Position numbers and translations under genes: made by a program. This document shows, piece by piece, positions 57,948 through 64,000 of a stretch of 64,000 nucleotides of DNA (position 1 is its first letter; the number at the start of each line of letters is the position of its first letter). Source of the stretch: Demequina sp. (GTDB lineage: Bacteria > Actinomycetota > Actinomycetes > Actinomycetales > Demequinaceae); NCBI GenBank assembly GCA_024707205.1, contig JANQAD010000001.1, forward strand, positions 1,515,979 through 1,579,978, given 5' to 3'. The notes beneath the pieces are model-generated. The model worked only from the letters and a program-made list of their open reading frames with translations. It was not told the DNA's origin and did no database searches.

Positions 57948-58789
57948 ACAAGAGAACCTCGGCAACGCGGCGCTGGCTCGGTGGCGCCGGCGCGATCCTG
58001 CTCGCTCTCGTGTGGGCGTTCCCCGTCTACTGGATGATCAACTCGTCCTTCCTGCCAACGAGCACCCTCACCGCCCTCACGCCAACGTTCTTGCCGTTCG
58101 GCGGCTCCTGGGCGAACTTCAACGCCGTGCTGTTCCACTCCGGCTTCGCCAGGGCGCTCGGCTGGTCCATCGCGATCACGTTCATCACGCTCATCGTCGC
58201 GATCGGCTTCGCCTTCGTCGCGGCGCTCGCGATCTCGCGCTTCCGCTTCCGCGGACGCCGCTCCTTCGTGCTCGCAGTGCTGCTGGTGCAGATGCTCCCG
58301 GCGGAGGCGCTGTTCATCGCGCAGTACCAGATGATCTCCTCGCTCCACCTGCTCAACACCGTCATCGGCGTCTCGATCATCTACATCGCGATGGTCATCC
58401 CGTTCACGGTGTGGATGCTGCGCGGATTCGTCGCCGGCATTCCCGTTGAGCTCGAGGAGGCCGCCATGGTCGACGGGCTGAGCCGCAACAAGGCGTTCAT
58501 GAAGATCACCTTCCCGCTGCTCGCGCCGGGCCTCGTCGCCGCCGCCGTCTACGGATTCCTGCAAGCGTGGAACGAGTTCTCGCTCGCGCTGATCCTGCTC
58601 CCTGACGGCGACAAGCAGACGCTGCCGCTGTGGCTGCGCACGTTCATCCAGTCGTCTGCCGTGCAGACGACGAACTGGGGACAGGTCATGGCAGCGTCCA
58701 CCTTGGTGGCAGTGCCTGTCATCGTGTTCTTCATGTTCGTGCAGGGCCGCATGACGGCCGGGCTCGTCGGTGGAGCGGTCAAGGGATGA
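57944..58789 (+). CDS. Sugar ABC transporter permease (MalG-like)
   Basis: A 281-residue permease, six helices, with the EAA loop VELEEAAMVDGLSRNKAFMK (about residues 168-188) and the C-terminal WNEFSLALILL helix typical of MalG-type proteins. ATG 57944 overlaps the preceding permease and its stop overlaps the GH3 start (ATGA), so these three genes are tightly coupled. Confidence 0.9.
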   Translation: MNKRTSATRRWLGGAGAILLALVWAFPVYWMINSSFLPTSTLTALTPTFLPFGGSWANFNAVLFHSGFARALGWSIAITFITLIVAIGFAFVAALAISRFRFRGRRSFVLAVLLVQMLPAEALFIAQYQMISSLHLLNTVIGVSIIYIAMVIPFTVWMLRGFVAGIPVELEEAAMVDGLSRNKAFMKITFPLLAPGLVAAAVYGFLQAWNEFSLALILLPDGDKQTLPLWLRTFIQSSAVQTTNWGQVMAASTLVAVPVIVFFMFVQGRMTAGLVGGAVKG

Positions 58790-60210
58790 GTTCCGCGCTG
58801 CTGCTGCCTGGATTCACGGGCACCACGCTGCCCGCGTGGCTCGACCGGCGGCTTCGTGATGGCCTTGGCGGCGTCTGCCTGTTCGGCATGAACATCGTGT
58901 CGCGAGAGCAGCTCGCCGAGCTGTGCGCCGCCATCTATGCCGCGAATCCCACGGCGATCATCGCTATCGACGAGGAGGGTGGCGACGTCTCGCGCCTGTA
59001 CCAGGCACAGGGCTCCCCCTTCCCTGGGAACGCGGTGCTCGGGCGCCTGGACGACGCTGAGCTCACCTCTCGCGTTGGGGCGCAGGTCGGGTGGGAGTTG
59101 CGTCAGGCGGGGGTTGGATTGACGCTCGCACCGGACGCGGACGTCAACTCCAACCCGCTCAACCCGGTGATCGGTGTCCGCTCCTTCGGCGCCGATCCCG
59201 CCGATGTCGCGCGCCACGTCTCGGCGTGGACGCGCGGCATCGAGGCGACTGGGGTCGCGTCGTGCGCGAAGCATTTCCCCGGCCACGGCGACACGGCGGC
59301 GGACTCGCATCACGCCCTTCCCGTCATCGAGGCGGATGAGCCGACGCTCCGGGCGCGCGAGCTGGTGCCCTTCCGTGCCGCTATCGAGGCCGGCGCGCGG
59401 ACGATCATGACGAGCCACATCGTCGTGCCCGCTCTGGACCCCGTTAACCCCGCGACCTTCTCGCGCCGCATCCTCGGGGACCTGCTGCGCGACGAGCTCG
59501 GCTTCGAGGGCGTGATCGTCACCGACGCGCTCGACATGGCGGGCGCGAGCGCCGATCGCGGCATCCCTGCCGCCGCTGTCGCCGCGGTCGCCGCGGGCGC
59601 CGAGTTGCTGTGCATCGGCACGCGGAACACGGACGCTCAGCTCACCGACATCCTCCTGGCCCTGGACGCGGCCGTCTCGAACGGCACTCTCCCTTCCGAC
59701 GTCATCGAGACGGCCGCGGTCCACGTTCGCCAGCTGGGAGAGGAGCTCGCGCGTGAGCGCAGCGAGATCCCGATCCCTGACGCCCTGCTTCCCGGCGCGG
59801 TCCCGGGACTCGACAGCCACGCTGTCGCCGGGTCGTTCTATGTCTCGGCGGCGGCTCGCGAGGTCCTGGCTCGTAGCGCGGACCGGCCACTCGCGTGGGT
59901 GAGGCTCGCGACCACAGCCAACATGGCCGTCGGCGATGCGCCGTGGGGCCCCTTCGCGGCCGGCGTTCCGGAGGCGACGAGCAATCCGGAGGGCGCGCTC
60001 GCGATCGCCGTCGGCAAGGACCTGCAACGGCATCCGGCCGCGCGCGAAACCATCGCTAAACTGCGTTCGCAAGGGGATGTGCTGGTCGTCGAGATGGGCT
60101 GGCCGGATTCGAGCCTCGAAGATGTTGACGTTGCCACGTACGGCGCATCGCGCCTGGTAGGCGTGGCCCTTATGGAGTTGATTGGACGTGACACGTGCGT
60201 CTGGGAGTAG
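58786..60210 (+). CDS. Glycoside hydrolase family 3 (NagZ-like beta-N-acetylhexosaminidase)
   Basis: A 474-residue protein without a signal peptide, so cytoplasmic. The GH3 N-terminal domain shows IDEEGGDVSRLY, SNPLNPVIGVRSFGADP, KHFPGHGDTAADSHHALPVI (the NagZ-type KHFPGHGDT with the catalytic His/Asp loop) and a nucleophile Asp in VTDALDMAGAS. NagZ-type GH3 enzymes remove N-acetylglucosamine from chitobiose or muropeptide fragments. The extra C-terminal 130 residues are less conserved. It fits the amino-sugar cluster: imported disaccharide would be split inside the cell. Confidence 0.87.
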   Translation: MSSALLLPGFTGTTLPAWLDRRLRDGLGGVCLFGMNIVSREQLAELCAAIYAANPTAIIAIDEEGGDVSRLYQAQGSPFPGNAVLGRLDDAELTSRVGAQVGWELRQAGVGLTLAPDADVNSNPLNPVIGVRSFGADPADVARHVSAWTRGIEATGVASCAKHFPGHGDTAADSHHALPVIEADEPTLRARELVPFRAAIEAGARTIMTSHIVVPALDPVNPATFSRRILGDLLRDELGFEGVIVTDALDMAGASADRGIPAAAVAAVAAGAELLCIGTRNTDAQLTDILLALDAAVSNGTLPSDVIETAAVHVRQLGEELARERSEIPIPDALLPGAVPGLDSHAVAGSFYVSAAAREVLARSADRPLAWVRLATTANMAVGDAPWGPFAAGVPEATSNPEGALAIAVGKDLQRHPAARETIAKLRSQGDVLVVEMGWPDSSLEDVDVATYGASRLVGVALMELIGRDTCVWE

Positions 60211-61099
60211 ACATCGGCGGCACCAAGACTGACGTCGTGCTCGTGCACGCAGGCGCGATTGTCGCGCGCCACCGCACGCCGTCCGGCTTTGGGCCCGACG
60301 CTGTCATCGCCGCGGCGACCAGCGCCGTCGACGTCGTGCTCGCCGAGGGCGGCGTCACGTGGGACCGCATCGAGGCCATTGGCATCGGCGTGCCAGGGGA
60401 GTAGCCGACGGCGTGGTCACCTATGCGCTCAACCTGGGGCTTGAGCGGCTGGACCTTGCCGGCGCTCTCGAATCGGCGTGGGGCGTGCGTCCCGCGATCG
60501 ACAACGACGTCAACGTGGCCGCCCTTGGGGCGTGGGTGCTCCGCGGCCGCACGCCTTCATCGCTCGCCTACCTCAACCTCGGAACCGGGCTCGCCGCCGG
60601 GCTGATCCTCAACGGGCAGCTCTGGCGCGGAGCGCGGGGAACGGCGGGCGAATTGGGGCACATCAGTGTGGACCCCGCCGGTCCGCTCGACGCCGACGGT
60701 CTGCCGGGTGCGCTCGAGACGTATGCCTCCGGCTCGGGCCTCGTCCGGCAGTGGGACGCCGAGGGCGCCATCGCCCGGGATGTTCTCGACGCCGCCGAGC
60801 GGGGCGATGCGCGCGCGGTCGCGATCCGCGACGGCCTGTTCTTTGGAGTGGCGTCCGCCGTGCGGGCGCTCGTCCTGATGCTGGACGTAGAGAAGGTCGT
60901 GCTCGGCGGCGGCCTCGCGAGCTACGGTGAGCCGCTCGTCGAGGGCACGCGCAGACACCTTGCGGACTGGTCCGCGCGCAGCCCATTCCTCGCGTCGCTC
61001 GCGGTTGCGGACCGCATCGAGCTGCTGGACCCCGAGGTGCCCATCGCGGCGCTCGGCGCCGCTGACCTCGCCGAACAGGGGAGCGAAGCGCATGGCTGA
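60195..61099 (+). CDS. ROK-family sugar kinase, probably GlcNAc kinase (one apparent frameshift)
   Basis: The N-terminal frame (MRLGVDIGGTKTDVVLVHAG... IGIGVPG) stops at TAG 60402; the remaining protein (GVADGVVTYALNLGLERLDL, DNDVNVAALGAWVLRG, LNLGTGLAAGLILNGQLWRG, GTAGELGHISVDPAG) is in another frame starting near 60399. Restoring one G in the GGGG run at 60398-60401 gives 301 residues. ATP-binding DIGGTKTD and the substrate loop are intact. Unlike the repressor above it lacks a helix-turn-helix. It would phosphorylate the released amino sugar. It starts at GTG 60195 inside the GH3 3' end and overlaps nagB. Confidence 0.82.
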
Positions 61100-61874
61100 G
61101 GTGCTCGTCCTCGAGTCTCCGGAGGCCGCAGGCGAGTTCGTCGCCGCCCACATCGCTCGCGAGGCGACGCAGAACCCTCGCTTCACTCTGGGGGTCGCGA
61201 CGGGCTCCACCCCGCTGCCCGTGTACGAGGCGCTTCGAACGCATGCCGCTCGAGGCGTCGACTTCTCGCGAATGGCCGCGTTCGCGCTCGACGAGTACGT
61301 GGGGCTGCCCGCCGGCCACCCGGAGAGCTACCGGGCGGTCATCGACCGTGAGGTGGCGGCGCCGCTCGGGATGGACGCCGCCTCCGTGCACGTGCCGGAC
61401 GGTTCCCTCGAGGGGATCGAGACCACAGGCGAGCGGTACGAGCGGGCCCTCATCGACCACGGCGGCGTGGACCTGCAGCTCCTCGGCATCGGTCGCACGG
61501 GTCATTTGGGCTTCAACGAGCCTGGCTCGTCCTTCGGGTCGCTCACGCGGGTCAAGACGCTGACGGAGCAGACGAGGATCGACAACGCCCGCTTCTTCAG
61601 CAGCCTCGACGACGTTCCGATTCACTGCGTGACGCAGGGCCTCGGCACCATTCTCCGTGCCCGCCACCTCGTGCTGCTCGCCTTTGGCGAGGGCAAGTCC
61701 CACGCGGTCGCCGCCGCCGTGGAGGGGCCGGTCACGGCGTCTATGCCGGGAAGCGCGATCCAGCTCCATCCCCACGTGACCGTGGTGCTCGACCCGGCGG
61801 CAGCGTCGGGCCTCGAATACCGCGACTACTACCGGCTCGCGCAAGAGCGCAAGCCCGGCTGGCAGGGGATCTAG
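61092..61874 (+). CDS. nagB: Glucosamine-6-phosphate deaminase
   Basis: Converts glucosamine-6-phosphate to fructose-6-phosphate and ammonia. The 260-residue protein keeps VATGSTPLPVYEALR (phosphate loop), FALDEYVGLPAGHPESY with the active Asp, GIGRTGHLGFNEPGSSF and THCVTQGLGTILRARHLVLL-type C-terminal catalytic residues. ATG 61092 overlaps the kinase stop. Complete; last-but-one step of GlcNAc degradation. Confidence 0.94.
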   Translation: MAEVLVLESPEAAGEFVAAHIAREATQNPRFTLGVATGSTPLPVYEALRTHAARGVDFSRMAAFALDEYVGLPAGHPESYRAVIDREVAAPLGMDAASVHVPDGSLEGIETTGERYERALIDHGGVDLQLLGIGRTGHLGFNEPGSSFGSLTRVKTLTEQTRIDNARFFSSLDDVPIHCVTQGLGTILRARHLVLLAFGEGKSHAVAAAVEGPVTASMPGSAIQLHPHVTVVLDPAAASGLEYRDYYRLAQERKPGWQGI

Positions 61875-61877
61875 GCT
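61872..61877 (+). promoter_or_regulatory. Internal -10 hexamer of a leaderless nagA promoter
   Basis: TAGGCT, whose first three bases are the nagB stop codon, ends exactly 6 bases before the nagA ATG at 61884. Confidence 0.55.
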
Positions 61878-61883
61878 CTGCGT

Positions 61884-62759
61884 ATGAGCGGCTACCTCGA
61901 CATTCACTGTCACGGAGGTGGCGGGCACGCGTTCGGCGACACCGACGCGGGCACCAGGGCCGCGTTCTCCGCGCATCACGCGCACGGCACCGAGGAGCTG
62001 GTCGCGTCCCTCGTCTCGCTGCCGCTCGACGAGCTTGACAGGGCGATGGACGTGATCCGCGTGGCGATGACACATCAGCGGGGCATCATCGGCGTCCACC
62101 TCGAGGGCCCGTTCCTCGCTCCCCAGCGCCGTGGCGCCCACGACCCGGCCGCGCTCGCGGAGCCGACCCCGGAGCTGGTCGGCGACATCCTCGACATCGT
62201 CGGTGACGATCTCCGCCAGATCACCATCGCCCCCGAACTGCCGGGCGCGATGGATGCCATTCGCGCCTTCACCGCGGCCGGTGCCGTGGTGGCCGTGGGC
62301 CACACGATGGCAGACGCGGAGACGACGACGGCCGCGTTCGAGGCCGGCGCTTCCCTGCTCACCCACGGCTTCAACGCGATGGCCGGCATCGGCGCCCGCG
62401 AGATCGGACCCGTCGGCGCCGCCATCGCCGATCCTCTGGCACACATCGAGCTCATCGCGGACGGCATCCACGTGAGCCCAACGCTCATTCGCACCCTCTT
62501 CTCCGTGGTGCCTGACCGCATCGTGCTCGTGACCGACGCCATGGCGGCCGCGGGATCGGCTTCGGGCCGCTACCGCCTAGGCTCCCTCGACGTCGAGGTG
62601 ACGGACGACGGCCGTGCGGTGCTTGCGGGCACCGATACCCTCGCGGGATCCACGCTCACGCTCGACAGGGCGGTGGAGGTGTGTGTCGCGGCGGGGGTGC
62701 CGCGCGCGCAGGCGGAGACGGCGGCCAGCACCACGCCGCGACGGCTGCTCGGCGTCTAG
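61884..62759 (+). CDS. nagA: Minimal N-acetylglucosamine-6-phosphate deacetylase
   Basis: Deacetylates GlcNAc-6-P. The 291-residue protein consists of the TIM-barrel only: it starts directly at the metal-binding YLDIHCHGGGGHAF and has VHLEGPFLAPQRRGAH (metal-binding Glu), VAVGHTMADAETT (His), TNAM-type THGFNAMAG, the catalytic Asp in VTDAMAAAG, and ends at TPRRLLGV. The roughly 50-residue N-terminal and C-terminal beta-sandwich pieces found in usual NagA (about 380 residues) are both missing, and there is no room for them: nagB ends 9 bp before and purU 4 bp after. All catalytic residues are present. Confidence 0.85.
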   Translation: MSGYLDIHCHGGGGHAFGDTDAGTRAAFSAHHAHGTEELVASLVSLPLDELDRAMDVIRVAMTHQRGIIGVHLEGPFLAPQRRGAHDPAALAEPTPELVGDILDIVGDDLRQITIAPELPGAMDAIRAFTAAGAVVAVGHTMADAETTTAAFEAGASLLTHGFNAMAGIGAREIGPVGAAIADPLAHIELIADGIHVSPTLIRTLFSVVPDRIVLVTDAMAAAGSASGRYRLGSLDVEVTDDGRAVLAGTDTLAGSTLTLDRAVEVCVAAGVPRAQAETAASTTPRRLLGV

Positions 62760-62763
62760 CAGG

Positions 62764-63639
62764 CTATTTGAAGACGATGGTGCGGTGGCCGTCGATGAGC
62801 ACGCGGTGCTCAGCGTGCCAGCGCACGGCTCGGGCAAGCGCGCGTCTCTCCACGTCTGCGCCGATCGCCGTCAGCGCCTCCGGCGTATGGGCGTGGTCCA
62901 CCCGCTCAACGTCCTGCTCAATGATGGGGCCCTCGTCGAGGTCGCTCGTGACGTAGTGCGCCGTGGCGCCGATGAGCTTGACGCCGCGATCATGCGCCTG
63001 GAAGTACGGCCGGGCTCCCTTGAACGATGGCAGGAATGAGTGGTGGATGTTGATCGCCCGCCCGCGCAGCGCCGCGGCGAGCTCGGGTGACAGGATCTGC
63101 ATGTAGCGCGCAAGCACCACGAGCTCAACGTCGAGCTCCTCGACCATCGCGAGCAGCGCGGCCTCGGCGTCTGCCTTCGTGTCCGGCGTCACGGGGATGT
63201 GGACGAACGGCTTGCCGTAGAACCTGGCGAGGTCCTCAAGGGCGGAGTGATTGCCCACCACCGCGACCACATCGATGGGCAGCGTGCCGGCGCGCTCTCG
63301 GAACAGCAGGTCGTTGATGCAGTGCTCCGCTTTCGACACGAGCACCAGCGTGCGCATCTTGCGGCCGGCGGTGTCGAGGTTCCACGTCATGCCGAATCGC
63401 TCCGCGATGGGAGCGAGCGCGGCCCTCAGCGTGTCCTCAGAGGCCCCGGCCTCAAGTTCTACCCGCATGAAGAACTGACCCGTGTCTGCGGCCCCGAACT
63501 GCTGTGACTCTGTGATGTTGCCGCCGAGCCCAGCGATCGCTCCGGACACCGCGTGAACGATGCCGGGGCCGTCGGGGCATGACAGGCTGAGCACGTACGC
63601 CGCTGGTGCCGCTGCATGTGGTGTCACCGCGTCCTCCAT
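62764..63639 (-). CDS. purU: Formyltetrahydrofolate deformylase
   Basis: Hydrolyses 10-formyl-THF to formate and THF, balancing one-carbon and purine pools. The 291-residue protein has an N-terminal ACT-like domain (SLSCPDGPGIVHAVSGAIAG) and a formyltransferase domain with INIHHSFLPSFKGARPYFQA and a catalytic Asp in YVTSDLDEGPIIEQDVERV. ATG 63639 chosen. Convergent with nagA. Complete. Confidence 0.94.
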   Translation of the reverse strand: MEDAVTPHAAAPAAYVLSLSCPDGPGIVHAVSGAIAGLGGNITESQQFGAADTGQFFMRVELEAGASEDTLRAALAPIAERFGMTWNLDTAGRKMRTLVLVSKAEHCINDLLFRERAGTLPIDVVAVVGNHSALEDLARFYGKPFVHIPVTPDTKADAEAALLAMVEELDVELVVLARYMQILSPELAAALRGRAINIHHSFLPSFKGARPYFQAHDRGVKLIGATAHYVTSDLDEGPIIEQDVERVDHAHTPEALTAIGADVERRALARAVRWHAEHRVLIDGHRTIVFK

Positions 63640-63660
63640 TCGCCAGCCAATCCTAGAGGG

Positions 63661-63999
63661 CTAGATGACCGGCGGACGTCCCAGCTTGGTCATGGTCCAC
63701 ACCGCGCGCCACGACAGCGGCCGACGCCGTCCCGCCTCCTCGCGGAAACCCTCCTTGGCGCCAGCGCACCAGGCGGTCAAATCAGACGGGTGGCGAGCGT
63801 GCCGTACAACGGTCACCGCGGACCAGTTGGCCACGTAGCCGATGCCGAGCAGCAGCGGGAGGTTGCGCCGCGCGAGCCACACGCGGTTGCGCGAGTCGTG
63901 GCGAAGGTGATCCGGGTGCCGGTCGCGGGACGTGAGCGGGTGTTCGGCCGCGAGGCTCGCGTCGTAGGCGACGCGGAAGCCTGCGTCCCATGCCCGCCA
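63661..63999 (-). CDS. Family 2 glycosyltransferase (C-terminal part)
   Basis: The 3' part of a minus-strand gene that runs off the right edge; 113 codons are in the window. The visible piece reads WRAWDAGFRVAYDASLAAEH, then RHDSRNRVWLARRNLPLLLGIGYVANW, which resembles the C-terminal end of actinobacterial GT2 rhamnosyl- or glycosyltransferases. It ends TMTKLGRPPVI. The catalytic part is outside, so the sugar cannot be inferred. Confidence 0.7.
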   Translation of the reverse strand, partial: WRAWDAGFRVAYDASLAAEHPLTSRDRHPDHLRHDSRNRVWLARRNLPLLLGIGYVANWSAVTVVRHARHPSDLTAWCAGAKEGFREEAGRRRPLSWRAVWTMTKLGRPPVI

Positions 64000-64000
64000 C

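Overview
This window is about 69-70% GC, densely coded, and looks like a chromosomal segment of an actinobacterium, most likely order Micrococcales (an inference from gene content and gene order; no rRNA is present to confirm it). Supporting signs are GTG starts and 4-bp ATGA/GTGA overlaps, the purN-purH-DUF3017 and sucC-sucD-DUF6350/PerM orders, SURF1-DUF3817-guaA, a DUF2510 protein, the phosphoketolase/acetate kinase/phosphotransacetylase set, and promoters of the TANNNT-N6-start (leaderless) type. No tRNA, rRNA, insertion sequence, prophage or CRISPR array was recognised.

Layout. 0-0.5 kb: end of a DUF4097 protein. 0.5-6.1 kb: a polyamine-type ABC importer (ATPase, binding lipoprotein, two permeases) on the minus strand, divergent from a GntR regulator coupled to a Cache-type sensor. 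6.1-7.7 kb: a HipBA toxin-antitoxin pair. 7.7-14.2 kb: an ABC-F ATPase, DUF3054, a methyltransferase, DoxX, a class I amidotransferase, a formate/nitrite channel and a lipoprotein. 14.2-21.7 kb: xfp, ackA and pta, with a secreted Ig-like protein gene between xfp and ackA. 21.8-26.9 kb: two diguanylate cyclases, then surf1-DUF3817-guaA. 26.9-30.5 kb: a PspC protein divergent from a histidine kinase/LuxR response regulator pair. 30.5-45.9 kb: housekeeping genes (pcrA, ldh, sucCD, purNH, aquaporin, icd, mdh). 45.9-54.1 kb: an envelope-polymer cluster (tandem CDP-glycerol glycerophosphotransferase, MBOAT acyltransferase, duplicated DHHW/SGNH protein, LGFP-CHAP secreted protein). 54.3-62.8 kb: an amino-sugar catabolic cluster (ROK repressor, binding protein, two permeases, GH3, ROK kinase, nagB, nagA). 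62.8-64 kb: purU and a partial GT2 glycosyltransferase.

The genes fit a saccharolytic, polyamine-importing organism: amino sugars enter through the 55-62 kb cluster, carbon passes through phosphoketolase to acetyl phosphate, acetate and acetyl-CoA, and through the TCA genes, while the purine genes supply nucleotides.

Three features stand out. First, two intergenic elements (30546-30750 and 38075-38270) share an unusual geometry: two direct units exactly 42 bp apart followed by two inverted units exactly 42 bp apart, total span 196-197 bp, a constant GTTTAGGCA end and a locus-specific inner word. Second, the 11-mer GCCCGACGCTG occurs at least 16 times on both strands where about 0.2 are expected. 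Third, ten genes carry 13 apparent single- or double-base indels, mostly in G/C runs and including housekeeping genes, which points to sequence error rather than gene death. For those genes I give the full span of the reconstructed gene.
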